Assembly: GCA_963726105.1 (NCBI GenBank)
Contig: CAVSBJ010000004.1
Location: 248,001 to 312,000 of the forward strand
DNA length: 64,000 nt
Reading direction: 5' to 3'
DNA from: Roseiarcus sp963726105
Lineage (GTDB): Bacteria > Pseudomonadota > Alphaproteobacteria > Rhizobiales > Beijerinckiaceae
Shown here: in pieces, positions 55,101 to 64,000 of the stretch
Position numbering within the stretch: the first letter of the stretch is position 1
How the letters are laid out: each line of letters starts with the position of its first letter
Program-made: the position numbers and the translations under genes
Notes under the pieces: model-generated
What the model saw: only the letters and a program-made list of their open reading frames with translations
The model's database searches: none
Told to the model about the DNA's origin: nothing

Positions 55101-57559
55101 CGGACCGGGCGAGACGGCGGAATCCGAGTTCATCGTCGGCCGCTCCGACAACGCCGTCTGGGGAGGCGAACTGATCGCAACGCGCCTCGGCTTGCCGCCT
55201 CTTCCAGAGCCGGAGCTGCAGAAGCGCCTTTACGAAACGCGCGCCGTCGAGCCTTCGCATGCTCTGCACTCCCGCTGGCCGTTTGCGTTCTCAGCGGATG
55301 GCAAAGCGCTGAGCCTGACCCAGCGCACGCCCCGACCGTGGGCGCACGTGATGGCGAACGAAATCGGCATGGCGACGATGGTGTCCAACGACGGCGAGAT
55401 TTTCTCCGCCTTTGGCAACGCTCGTCAGAACGGACTCTCCGCCTTTCGCTTCGACAGCGTGACCGCCGTGCAGCCTGGGCAGATCGTTTACCTGCGAGAC
55501 CTCGACAACGGCGAAACGGATGCGCCGAGCTTCACCCCTTTTCAGCACGACGTCGCCACTCACGATGCGGTGTATGAACCTGGCGTCGCGACGTTCACAA
55601 TGACGCGCGGCGATCTCGAAACGGAATATGTCGTCTTTGTGCCGCCAGACTATCCTGGCGACATGCGTCTCCTCACGGTGCGCAATCGCGGGACGCGTTC
55701 AAAGCGCCTGCGGATCGCGCCCTACTTCGACCTCGCGCTTGACGACAGCCCGAATGCGAGCATCGACAAGATTCGCGACGAGGCTGTCGGTTCAACCCTT
55801 CTCTTCAACAACCCCAGCAATGATTTCGTGCGCGGAGTAGCCTTTGCCGCGACGACCCTCGAAGGGCCGACGACCGAGACCATCCGCGCGCGATTCTTCG
55901 GCGGACCGGGACGCAATATTCTGACCCCTACGATGGTGGAGACCGGCGTCAGCGACGGCTCCGCCCGCGACGACGGGCGGCGCGTGGCCGCGTTCTGCAG
56001 CGAGATCGTCCTCACGCCCGGAGGCGAAACAAAGATTGCCATCGCCTTTGGCCAGGCGCCGAGCCGACAGGAAGCGCTCGCCGCCGCGGCGCGCATCGGT
56101 GTCGCCAGCGCCGAGGGCGAACTTGCGGCGACGCGCGCCTCCTGGGCCGAGCGGCTGGGCAAGGTCGAAGTGCGCACGAACCGGCCCGACTTCGACCGGC
56201 TGGTCAACACCTGGCTGCCCTATCAGCTCTACGCTTCGCGGCTGTTCGGTCGCCTGGGCCCGAACCAGATCGGCGGCGCGACGGGCTACCGCGATCAGTT
56301 GCAGGACGTGCTGCCGCTGACGCTCCTCGAGCCTCGCCTCACCCGGGCGCAGATCGTGCTGCATGCGAGCCAGCAATTCCGCGAAGGCGATGTGCTCAAG
56401 TGGTGGCATCGCGCGCCCGGCGGCGGAACCGGCCTCGGCCAGCGGACCAAGGCGAGCGATCCGCACCTCTGGCTGCCCTATGTTCTTGCCCGCTATGTGC
56501 GCGAAAGCGGTGATCGAACGGTGCTCGATGAGGTGACGCCGTTCCTGGAAGGCGAGGCGGCGCCCGCGCATGAAGACACCTGGATCGTGATCCCCCGCGT
56601 GTCACGCGAGAGCGCGACCGTCTACGAGCACGCACGCCTGGCCATCGCCTTCACACTTAAGCACCTGGGCGCGAACGGATTGCCTCTCTTACGCGCGGGC
56701 GACTGGAACGATGGCATCGACGCGCTGGGTCGACGCGAAATCGGAACCAGCGTCTGGATGGGCTTCTTCCTCGCCAACGTGCTCGACGGCTTCGCCGGCC
56801 TGGCGCGGGTGAAGGGCGATGACGCTTTCGCGGCGCGCTGCGAGCAGGAAGTTTCTGCGCAACGGAAAGCGCTCGAAGCCGGCTGGATGGGCGACCATTA
56901 CGCGCTCGACTTTGCTGACGACGGGACAAGAGATCGGCGCGCGCAACGCTATGACCACGGGCTGGTCCGCCTATTCCGGAGTCTGCGACGACGAGCGCGC
57001 GCTTGCCGCGATCGAGGGCGGCTTGAAGGGGATTGAGCGCGCAAACCGGGTGCTGCTGCTCGAGCAGCCGTTCTATGAACATTCGCAGCCTTACCCAGGA
57101 CGGATCGCGGACTATCCACCCGGGGTGCGTGAGAACGGCGGCCAGTACAGTCACGGCGCGACCTGGGTTGTCGACGGCTTCGTGCGCCTTGCCGCCTCTG
57201 CGCGCGCCAAGGGCGATCACGAGCTGGCTGCTCGCCTGAGCGCGCGCGCCTTCGAGATTTACGAAAAGATCTCGCCGCTGAAAAAGACCGATCCCGAGAA
57301 CCTCGCCATCTATGGGCTCATTCCAATTCAGCAGCCGGCTGATATTTACGACGGTTGGGGACACGGCGGACGAGGGGGCTGGTCGTGGTACACCGGCTCT
57401 GCCGCTCGAATGGTGTCGGCGGCGTATGTTTTGCTGGGCATTGGCCAGAAGGAGGGCCGGGTCTTTGTGCGGGATGACCTGTTCGAGGCCAAAGGAGAGC
57501 TGAAGGTCCGGTCCCTGCGCATCGGAGAAACGACCTGGACTCCGGAAGGGAAGCGCTGA
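52114..57559 (+). pseudogene. Giant membrane-anchored GH94 (glycosyltransferase 36-like) protein, one-base frameshift
   Basis: The frame from 52114 continues after one extra base near 56926-56930 (GGGACAAGAGATC for GGGACAGAGATC) to 57559, giving about 1,814 residues. The N-terminal 600 residues hold about ten or more membrane helices, two beta-sandwich modules of the GT36 type follow (about 740-1350), then the (alpha/alpha)6 catalytic domain (LGPNQIGGATGYRDQLQDVL, GDWNDGIDALGRREIG with the catalytic Asp, IGARNAMTTGWSAYSG, PPGVRENGGQYSHGATW). The soluble part resembles the C-terminal half of NdvB, the cyclic beta-1,2-glucan synthase, but no GT84 domain is seen. It is probably a glycoside phosphorylase acting on a membrane-linked or periplasmic glucan. 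Confidence 0.8.
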
Positions 57560-57739
57560 GAGAGCAAATCAAGCGGGAGTGCCCGAGCCATTTGCCCCCC
57601 GCGCCCGGCATATCGACGCATTTGCCTTAAAACCGATTGAAAACGGCCACGACGTTGCGGCGCAGCGCAGTTTCTGGCAAGAGGCGCCACCAACGAGCCG
57701 CGGGAGAACGCCTGCGGCCTTGCAACGGGGCTTTCACGC

Positions 57740-59869
57740 ATGCTTTTGGGCCTGATTATCGTCTGTGGACTGCTTTCCATTGTCTACGGCGTCTACACGA
57801 TCAACAGCCTGATGGCGGCGGACGCCGGCACCCAGCGCATGCAGGAAATTTCTGGCGCGGTGGCGGAAGGGGCGCAAGCCTATCTGCGGCGCCAGTACAC
57901 GACCATCGCCGGCGTCGGCGTCGTGGTGTTCATTGCGCTCGGACTTCTCCTTTCGTGGACGGTGGCGATCGGGTTCGCGATTGGGGCCATCCTGTCCGGC
58001 GCCGCAGGCTTCATCGGCATGAACGTCTCGGTGCGCGCCAACGTGCGCACCGCACAGGCGGCGACGAAATCGCTCGCCGGCGGTCTTGACATCGCCTTTC
58101 GCTCGGGCGCGGTGACCGGATTGCTCGTCGCCGGCCTCGCGCTTCTCGGCGTGGCTGGATACTTTGGCATTCTCACTGGCCCTCTCGGCTATTCACCCTC
58201 GGATCGCGTGACGATTGACGCGCTGGTTGCGCTCGGCTTCGGCGCCTCTCTCATCTCGATCTTCGCCCGGCTTGGGGGCGGCATCTTCACCAAGGGCGCT
58301 GACGTCGGCGCCGACCTCGTCGGCAAGGTCGAAGCGGGCATTCCCGAGGACGATCCGCGCAACCCGGCGACCATCGCTGACAACGTGGGCGACAATGTCG
58401 GCGATTGCGCGGGCATGGCCGCCGACCTGTTCGAGACTTACGCGGTGACGGTGGTGGCGACGATGGTGCTTGCCTCGATCTTCTTCGAGAACACGCCGGC
58501 GTTGATTCCGACGATGATGTATCCGCTCGCGATCTGCGCTGCGTGCATCGTGACTTCGATCATCGGCACCTTCTTCGTCAAGCTTGGGGCTAACGGCTCG
58601 ATCATGGGCGCGCTCTATAAGGGCCTCATCGCCACTGGCGTTCTGTCGATCCTTGGCCTCGCGCTTGCGACGACCTACGTCGTCGGCTGGGGCGACATCG
58701 GTACGGTCGCGGGCAAAGTGGTTACCGGCTCGAGCCTTTTCGTCTGCGGGCTCGTCGGCCTTGTCGTCACCGGTCTTATCGTCGTCATTACCGAGTACTA
58801 CACCGGCACCGGCAAGCGCCCCGTTGTCTCAATCGCGCAGGCCTCGGTCACCGGCCACGGCACCAACGTCATCCAGGGCCTGGCGGTCTCGCTCAAATCG
58901 ACGGCGCTCCCGGCGCTGGTGATCGTGGCCGGCATCGTCTCGACGTACCAGCTCGCTGGTCTCTTCGGCACCGCGATCGCGGTCACGACCATGCTTGGCC
59001 TCGCTGGCATGATTGTCGCGCTCGACGCCTTTGGTCCCGTCACCGACAACGCCGGCGGCATTGCCGAAATGGCGGGGCTGCCCAAGGAAGTGCGTCAATC
59101 GACCGATGCGCTCGATGCCGTTGGCAACACCACCAAGGCGATCACCAAGGGCTACGCGATCGGCTCGGCGGGTCTGGGCGCGCTCGTGCTGTTCGCCGCC
59201 TACACCAACGACATCAGACACTTCACGGAGACTGGGGCACCCTACTTCAAGGACATCGGCGTCGTCGACTTCAACCTCTCGAATCCTTATGTCGTCGCTG
59301 GCCTCATCTTCGGCGGCCTCATCCCCTATCTCTTCGCCGGCATTGCGATGACCGCGGTCGGCCGCGCGGCGGGCTCCGTGGTGCTCGAAGTGCGTAGGCA
59401 GTTCAAGGAAATGCCGGGCATCATGAACGGCACGCAGCGCCCCGACTACGGACGCGCGGTCGATCTACTGACGCGCGCGGCGATCCGGGAGATGATCGTT
59501 CCCTCGCTGCTCCCGGTGCTGGCGCCGTTCGTCGTCTATTTCGGCGCGCTCTGGATCTCGGGTTCGAAGGCGTCGGCCTTCGCCGCGCTTGGCGCCTCGC
59601 TGCTCGGCGTGATCGTCAACGGCCTCTTCGTCGCCATCTCGATGACCTCGGGCGGCGGAGCGTGGGACAACGCCAAGAAGAGCTTCGAGGACGGGTTCGT
59701 CGACAAGGACGGAAACAAGTGGATGAAGGGCTCCGAGCCGCATAAGGCCGCCGTCACCGGCGACACGGTCGGCGACCCCTACAAGGACACGGCCGGTCCG
59801 GCCGTGAATCCGGCGATCAAAATCACCAACATCGTCGCCCTGCTGCTACTGGCGATCCTGGCGAAGTGA
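57740..59869 (+). CDS. hppA: Membrane-bound H+-translocating pyrophosphatase, K+-independent type
   Basis: A 709-residue integral membrane protein with about 16 helices that couples pyrophosphate hydrolysis to proton pumping. Signatures: GGGIFTKGADVGADLVGKVE, EDDPRNPATIADNVGDNVGD, DAFGPVTDNAGGIAEM, and near the C-terminus AWDNAKKSFEDG and GDTVGDPYKDTAGPAVNP. The segment GNTTKAITKG has Lys where K+-dependent enzymes have Ala, placing it in the K+-independent class. The gene stands alone, 180 bases after the GH94 gene. Confidence 0.96.
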   Translation: MLLGLIIVCGLLSIVYGVYTINSLMAADAGTQRMQEISGAVAEGAQAYLRRQYTTIAGVGVVVFIALGLLLSWTVAIGFAIGAILSGAAGFIGMNVSVRANVRTAQAATKSLAGGLDIAFRSGAVTGLLVAGLALLGVAGYFGILTGPLGYSPSDRVTIDALVALGFGASLISIFARLGGGIFTKGADVGADLVGKVEAGIPEDDPRNPATIADNVGDNVGDCAGMAADLFETYAVTVVATMVLASIFFENTPALIPTMMYPLAICAACIVTSIIGTFFVKLGANGSIMGALYKGLIATGVLSILGLALATTYVVGWGDIGTVAGKVVTGSSLFVCGLVGLVVTGLIVVITEYYTGTGKRPVVSIAQASVTGHGTNVIQGLAVSLKSTALPALVIVAGIVSTYQLAGLFGTAIAVTTMLGLAGMIVALDAFGPVTDNAGGIAEMAGLPKEVRQSTDALDAVGNTTKAITKGYAIGSAGLGALVLFAAYTNDIRHFTETGAPYFKDIGVVDFNLSNPYVVAGLIFGGLIPYLFAGIAMTAVGRAAGSVVLEVRRQFKEMPGIMNGTQRPDYGRAVDLLTRAAIREMIVPSLLPVLAPFVVYFGALWISGSKASAFAALGASLLGVIVNGLFVAISMTSGGGAWDNAKKSFEDGFVDKDGNKWMKGSEPHKAAVTGDTVGDPYKDTAGPAVNPAIKITNIVALLLLAILAK

Positions 59870-59943
59870 ATTCGCAGAAAGAGGGTAAGGAAGGCGAACG
59901 CCCCTACGCCCTTCCAACTTTTCGCGGATAGTCCATCGGATCG

Positions 59944-60714
59944 ATGAGGCTGATCTGTCTGAACACGTGGGGCGGGCGAGCGGGAAGCGAGAAGCTGCTT
60001 GCCTTTCTGGATTCGCATCGCGGCGCCGATTTCATCTGCCTGCAGGAGGTCTGGTCCGGCCCTTATGAGCATCTGCAGGGCGTCGCTGCCGGAGCCGCGC
60101 CGCTTTCACAAGCCGAGGTCATGGTCTACGGCAAACAGACGATAGGCGCGTTGCTCGACAGTCACCAAGCCTTCTTCCATCCGCATTGCTTCAACAACTA
60201 CGGGCTCATGACGCTGGTGTCGAAGCGGCTGGAAGTCGTTGACTCCGGCGACGTCTTTGTCCACCGCGAGCGCGGCTTCCTCCCGCAAGGCAACCTCGGC
60301 CTGCACGCCCGCAACATTCAATTCGTCGCCGTCGCCACGCGAGCCGGGCGGTTCAGCGTCATGAACTTTCATGGCCTCTGGAACGGACAAGGCAAGGGCG
60401 ACAGCGAGGAGCGGATCGCGCAGTCGAGACGTATCCTCGCCTTTCTCGCCTCCCGGCCGGAGCCGTTCGTCCTCTGCGGCGACTTCAACCTTCAGCCGGA
60501 CACGCGGAGCTTGCGGATGCTTGAGGAGCAAGGCTTGCGCAATCTCATCGCAGAGCACGCGGTGACCTCGACCCGCACGAGCCTTTACCCTCGGGCCGAA
60601 AGGTTCGCCGATTACGTGCTCGTGAGCGGGGGCTTGAACGTGCTCAAATTCGGCGCGCTGCCCGATGAAGTGTCGGACCACGCTCCGCTTTCGCTCGAGT
60701 TCGGCCTCAGGTGA
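59944..60714 (+). CDS. Endonuclease/exonuclease/phosphatase (EEP) fold hydrolase
   Basis: A 256-residue metal-dependent phosphodiesterase-fold protein. The EEP signature residues are Asn in LICLNTWGG, Glu in FICLQEVW, Asp/Asn in LCGDFNLQPD and the terminal Asp-His in EVSDHAPLSLEF. No signal peptide. The substrate could be DNA, a phosphoinositide or a sugar phosphate; relatives are poorly characterised. Its last 8 bases overlap the end of the convergent bamE-like gene. Confidence 0.85.
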   Translation: MRLICLNTWGGRAGSEKLLAFLDSHRGADFICLQEVWSGPYEHLQGVAAGAAPLSQAEVMVYGKQTIGALLDSHQAFFHPHCFNNYGLMTLVSKRLEVVDSGDVFVHRERGFLPQGNLGLHARNIQFVAVATRAGRFSVMNFHGLWNGQGKGDSEERIAQSRRILAFLASRPEPFVLCGDFNLQPDTRSLRMLEEQGLRNLIAEHAVTSTRTSLYPRAERFADYVLVSGGLNVLKFGALPDEVSDHAPLSLEFGLR

Positions 60715-61162
60715 ATTTGAACAGGCCGCCCATAATATTCTTGAGGAAGTCGGGCTCCGAGCCGCCGGTTGGCGTCGTGCGGCTGACGAAGTCGAACACC
60801 TTGCCGTCCTTCATGCCGTAATTCGCGATGCGGTCGACCTTGCCGCTCTTGTCGAAGTAGACCGCAAGGACGTGCTGATCGGTCATCTGCAGCGGCATGA
60901 ACGACAGCGTGTGCTTCATCTTCTGGCCAATATAGTACCAGGCGTCGCCGCCGACGGTTGAGGTCGTCGAGGGCGTGCCGAGCAACGCAAGCGCCTCGGG
61001 CTTGGTCGTCGCGCCAACCTTGACTTGCGACACCGTCTCCTCGTCGACCTGGTAGCCGCGATCGAAGTCGCCCTCGTAGCCGAGGCAGCCGCTGACCGTG
61101 AGCGCCGCACAGAGGGCCAATCCCAACGTTGCTCGACGATGGAGCTTGGACGCCATTCGCAT
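60707..61162 (-). CDS. bamE: Outer membrane lipoprotein, BamE/SmpA (OmlA) family
   Basis: A 151-residue lipoprotein with a signal peptide and lipobox LTVSGC (Cys26 lipidated), then the BamE fold: VSQVKVGATTKPEALALLGT followed by PSTTSTVGGDAWYYIGQK and AVYFDKSGKVDRIANYGM. It would be part of the BAM complex that inserts beta-barrel proteins. A second ATG at 61156 is equally plausible. The position next to the cytochrome bc1 chaperone, yceD and plsX is typical of alphaproteobacteria. Confidence 0.88.
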   Translation of the reverse strand: MRMASKLHRRATLGLALCAALTVSGCLGYEGDFDRGYQVDEETVSQVKVGATTKPEALALLGTPSTTSTVGGDAWYYIGQKMKHTLSFMPLQMTDQHVLAVYFDKSGKVDRIANYGMKDGKVFDFVSRTTPTGGSEPDFLKNIMGGLFKFT

Positions 61163-61269
61163 TCCGTCTCTCTTCGATTGGTCTTTCGCCTTGTCAGACC
61201 GGGCGCGGATGCCTAACTCATCAACCCTGACGAGAGCAAGGCGCAAGCGGCCGCTCGCAGGATATCGGT

Positions 61270-61833
61270 ATGATCTTGGCCCAGTGGCGCGCGCGGCGCG
61301 CCAGCAAAACACTCATCGAGCAGATTCGAGGCGAGATCGTGGCTGCGGCGCGCCGCCCTGAGCTCTACGAGCAGCTTGGGGCGCCCGACCGGATCGACGG
61401 CCGATTCGAGCTGCTGACGCTGCACGCCGGGCTCGTCCTGCGTCGGTTGGCGGCGCTGGGCGGCGTCGCGGACGCAGTCGCCCAGGATCTGGTGGACAGC
61501 CTCTTCACCCATTTCGACGATACGCTGCGCGAGATCGGACACTCGGATATCGGCGTAGCGAAGCGGCTGAAGGCGATGGGGAGCGCCTTCTATGGCCGCA
61601 ATGCCGCTTACGCGGACGCGCTCGACAACGCCTCGTTCGCGGACCTTTCTGTGGCGCTCGCCCGGAATGTTTACGGCGCAACAGGTCCTGAGGTCGTTCC
61701 GAAAGCGGAAGGGCTGGCCCGGCATATCGCTTCGCTCGACGCCGCCTTGGCGACGATCCCGATCGAGGATTTCACGTCTGGCCGCTTTCGTTTCCCGCTT
61801 GGCTCGATCGCCACCGGAGTTCCTCATGACTGA
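61270..61833 (+). CDS. Ubiquinol-cytochrome c chaperone family protein (CBP3-like)
   Basis: A 187-residue all-helical protein of the family that assists assembly of the cytochrome bc1 complex. Visible family segments are YEQLGAPDRIDGRFELLTLH, LVDSLFTHFDDTLREIGHSD and GVAKRLKAMGSAFYGRNAAY. It is divergent from bamE and overlaps the yceD gene by eight bases (ATGACTGA). Confidence 0.9.
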   Translation: MILAQWRARRASKTLIEQIRGEIVAAARRPELYEQLGAPDRIDGRFELLTLHAGLVLRRLAALGGVADAVAQDLVDSLFTHFDDTLREIGHSDIGVAKRLKAMGSAFYGRNAAYADALDNASFADLSVALARNVYGATGPEVVPKAEGLARHIASLDAALATIPIEDFTSGRFRFPLGSIATGVPHD

Positions 61834-62368
61834 AGAGCGGCTCTTCTCTCGCGTCGTGCGGGTCGACGCCCTTCCTCGCGACGGTCAAGTCACCACGATC
61901 GAGGCCACCCCCGCCGAGCTAGAGGAACTGGCGTCGTTCTATCGGCTTCCCGCCATCGCGGTCTTGACGGCGAAGGTGCGCCTCGATCCTTGGGGCCGGG
62001 GCGGGGCGCGCGTCACCGGCGCCGTCCACGCAGAGCTCACTCAAATCTGCGTCGTTTCGCTCGAGCCGTTTCCGGCCATCGTCGATGAGGACGTGGACGT
62101 CCGGTTCGCGCCTCAGACGGCGGGCAATTCTAGGTCCGCGGCGACCGAGGAAACCCAGACGTTTTCCCTCGTCGACGAAGGCGAGCCCGATCCCATCGTC
62201 GATGGAAAAATCGATCTCGGCGTACTCACGGCGGAATTCTTCGCTCTCGGCCTCGACCCTTATCCTCGCAGGCCCGGAGCGGTCCTCAACGAGGAGAGCG
62301 CGACTTCAGAGCCGACAAAGTCGCCGTTTGCGGCGCTGGCCCGTCGGGACAAAGCGGGATCAGATTAG
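61826..62368 (+). CDS. YceD/DUF177 family protein
   Basis: A 180-residue DUF177 protein: FSRVVRVDALPRDGQVTTIE, VTGAVHAELTQICVVSLEPF, DEGEPDPIVDGKIDLGVLTA, EFFALGLDPYPRRPG. The E(x)DPYPR motif and the Cys in the second strand are conserved. It is linked across bacteria to 23S rRNA or ribosomal protein L32 production and to plsX, which follows here after one extra gene. Confidence 0.9.
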   Translation: MTEERLFSRVVRVDALPRDGQVTTIEATPAELEELASFYRLPAIAVLTAKVRLDPWGRGGARVTGAVHAELTQICVVSLEPFPAIVDEDVDVRFAPQTAGNSRSAATEETQTFSLVDEGEPDPIVDGKIDLGVLTAEFFALGLDPYPRRPGAVLNEESATSEPTKSPFAALARRDKAGSD

Positions 62369-62522
62369 AGCGAGAATGTTGCATGCTGGTGGCAAACTAA
62401 CGGCATTGCATAAAATCTGGTCACAAGTTAACATGCGTACGGCGGAGCTCGACGACAGAAGCTCCGACCAAGCTTTGCGCAACTCGAAAATCGGTGAGCG
62501 CATGGCGACTGGGGAGGATGCT

Positions 62523-63032
62523 ATGGATCTCATTACTGCATTGGCGGTCAGCATCGGCGTGCTCGGAGGCATCGCCACATTTGTGCTGTTGTCGTTCGGG
62601 ATGGGGCTGCAAATCTGGGTTGCGTTCATCGCCTGGGCGACCTTCTATCATTGTGGAGGGAAGGAAGAAGGACTCACCAAGGCGCTTACGAACAATATAT
62701 TCGGCGCGATCATGGCGTTGATCGCGCTGCTCCTCGTCACCCAAATTCCGCTCGGCGGTGCGCTCGGCGTTCCCCTTTGGGCGGGGATATGCGTTTTGAT
62801 CACGGTTTTCATTCTGGTGTACGCGGCCAAGGCGCCGATGCTCAGCGACATTCCTGCGGGCGTGCTGGGATATGCCGCCGTCGCCGGTCTCGCCTTGACA
62901 GGGAACAAGCTTGGCGCGGTTACCTCAGCCTCGCTCGAGAACCCTTTCATCGTTGGCGTGATCTCCCTCATCATTGGCGCGGTGCTCGGATACATTTCCC
63001 AGAAGATCGCCCTGGCGCTGGTCAAGAAATAG
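62523..63032 (+). CDS. DUF1097 family membrane protein
   Basis: A 169-residue inner-membrane protein with five or so helices (ALAVSIGVLGGIATFVLLSF, IWVAFIAWATFYHCGG, IFGAIMALIALLLVT, GVPLWAGICVLITVFILVYA, IVGVISLIIGAVLGYISQ). The ATG at 62523 has GGGGAGG (62511-62517) five bases upstream, which decides the start over earlier in-frame ATGs. Function unknown. It is inserted between yceD and plsX, which are usually adjacent. Confidence 0.82.
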   Translation: MDLITALAVSIGVLGGIATFVLLSFGMGLQIWVAFIAWATFYHCGGKEEGLTKALTNNIFGAIMALIALLLVTQIPLGGALGVPLWAGICVLITVFILVYAAKAPMLSDIPAGVLGYAAVAGLALTGNKLGAVTSASLENPFIVGVISLIIGAVLGYISQKIALALVKK

Positions 63033-63425
63033 CTCGGGGCGAACGGCGAAGGCGTGGGAAGCTGTGTCGATTCGCGGGCGAAGCAGGTCCGCGAGTCGGC
63101 GATTCCAGCAATCGTGGACGCCCCGCGCGACCTCGGGAAGGCGTCGCTCTTTCCACCAAAAGAATCTCGGGATCGCGAGCCCGCGCCTGCTCCTAGCGGC
63201 CGGGCGCAATCCCTGAATTTGGTTGCACGGCTCTAAGGCCGGCGCTCAAGGTCAGTCTTCGTCTCTAACATTTTGGCGATCGCGCGACGTTCTGGGCCGC
63301 TGAATGGAGCCGTCGCGGGCTGCAACCGAACACGAGCTTCCTGCGTTGCCTTGCGCGGCGGAGCCGCTATTGTCGCGCCGCGCCGCGCCGTCCGGGCAAA
63401 GCGCTGGACGTGGTCGGATGAGGGA
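63033..63425. other. Intergenic region upstream of plsX
   Basis: About 390 bases without a convincing gene. It presumably contains the plsX promoter. I see no clear hairpin terminator for the DUF1097 gene and no known operator. Confidence 0.35.
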
Positions 63426-64000
63426 ATGGCAGGCGACGTTCGCATAGCGCTGGATGCGATGGGGGGCGATCACGGGCCAACGATCGTCCTGGCCGCCGCA
63501 GCCCTCGCGCTCGAACGCCGTCCGGACATCAAGTTTCTCCTTTACGGCGACAAGAGCGCGATCACGCCGATCCTTGAGCGTCATCCCAAACTGGCTGCCG
63601 GGTCGCGCGTGTTTCACACCGACGTGGCGGTCAAGATGAGCGACAAGCCGAGCCAGGCTTTGCGCACCGGAAGACGCGTCTCTTCGATGTGGCAGGCGAT
63701 CGAAGCGGTGAAGTCGGACGCGGCCGATTGCGCCGTCTCGGCCGGTAATACTGGCGCCCTGATGGCGATGGCCAAGTTCTGCCTGCACACGATGGCGTCG
63801 ATCGAGCGGCCTGCCATCGCGGCGATGTGGCCGACGTTGCGCGGCGAGTCGATCGTTCTCGACGTCGGCGCGACCATTGGCGGCGATGCGCATCATCTCG
63901 TCGATCTGGCGGTGATGGGCGCGGCGATGGCGCGAATTGTGTTCCACATCGAATCCCCCACTGTGGGTCTCCTCAATGTCGGGACCGAAGAGATCAAGGG
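63426..64000 (+). CDS. plsX: Phosphate acyltransferase PlsX, 5' part
   Basis: The first 191 codons of PlsX, which converts acyl-ACP to acyl-phosphate in phospholipid synthesis; the rest is beyond the window. Motifs: IALDAMGGDHGPTIVLAAA, the VSAGNTGALMAMA glycine-rich loop, IERPAIAAMWPT, IVLDVGATIGGDAHHLVDLA (the family usually has GAN here), and VGLLNVGTEEIKG. The ATG at 63426 has GAGG just upstream. Downstream, fabH is expected. Confidence 0.95.
   Translation, partial: MAGDVRIALDAMGGDHGPTIVLAAAALALERRPDIKFLLYGDKSAITPILERHPKLAAGSRVFHTDVAVKMSDKPSQALRTGRRVSSMWQAIEAVKSDAADCAVSAGNTGALMAMAKFCLHTMASIERPAIAAMWPTLRGESIVLDVGATIGGDAHHLVDLAVMGAAMARIVFHIESPTVGLLNVGTEEIK

Overview
The window is a 64 kb piece of a GC-rich alphaproteobacterial chromosome, most likely from the order Hyphomicrobiales (Rhizobiales). 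The main clues are a giant two-transmembrane coiled-coil protein resembling the Growth Pole Ring protein (GPR/RgsE) of polar-growing Rhizobiales, a [2Fe-2S] ferredoxin paired with a thioredoxin-reductase-like ferredoxin-NADP reductase, and the bamE / ubiquinol-cytochrome c chaperone / yceD / plsX neighbourhood at the right end. There are no rRNA or tRNA genes and no CRISPR array. Family and genus cannot be fixed from the sequence alone.

Layout. 1-3.8 kb: xdhA (3' end)-xdhB-xdhC, purine oxidation. 3.9-6.4 kb: a frameshifted class II aldolase and a malonyl-CoA synthetase-like ligase. 6.6-13.4 kb: the GPR-like giant gene, with a 132-bp tandem repeat and one extra base. 13.7-15.6 kb: an Hpt protein, ferredoxin and its reductase. 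15.7-19.0 kb: an OprB porin, a 25-residue membrane microprotein and a PhnA-like membrane protein. 19.1-24.0 kb: a GIY-YIG/DUF4357 gene cut by an IS5-family element that is itself cut by a 3,000-bp IS66-family element; both target duplications are readable. 24.0-28.7 kb: a BMP-type nucleoside ABC importer, which fits functionally with xdh. 29.0-31.2 kb: a frameshifted adenylate cyclase-TPR gene and a truncated nucleoside deaminase. 31.3-38.9 kb: a block (fatty acid desaturase, type I secretion ABC/HlyD pair, DUF2277, DUF1989, bacterioferritin) bracketed by two inverted copies of a roughly 110-bp repeat. 39.8-43.4 kb: a TIR-membrane-FGE-like fusion next to a small Gly/Met-rich secreted protein, and a membrane adenylate cyclase. 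43.8-51.9 kb: cold-shock protein, SIMPL protein, SMP-30-like protein, quinone oxidoreductase, a broken ATC hydrolase, VOC protein, kdsA, an acyltransferase, DUF4142 and queF. 52.1-59.9 kb: a very large membrane-anchored GH94 protein and an H+-pyrophosphatase. 59.9-64 kb: an EEP-fold hydrolase, bamE, cytochrome bc1 chaperone, yceD, DUF1097 and the start of plsX.

A striking property is the number of otherwise intact genes broken by single-base indels: ten indels in eight genes, several in short homopolymers. Indel errors in the assembly explain this more simply than mass pseudogenisation, so those entries are described as their restored products. The IS-disrupted GIY-YIG gene and the truncated deaminase are genuine remnants.

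The most unusual biology is the TIR-FGE fusion with its peptide neighbour, the membrane-anchored GH94 protein without an NdvB-type glycosyltransferase domain, and the hendecad-like repeat array in the GPR-like protein.
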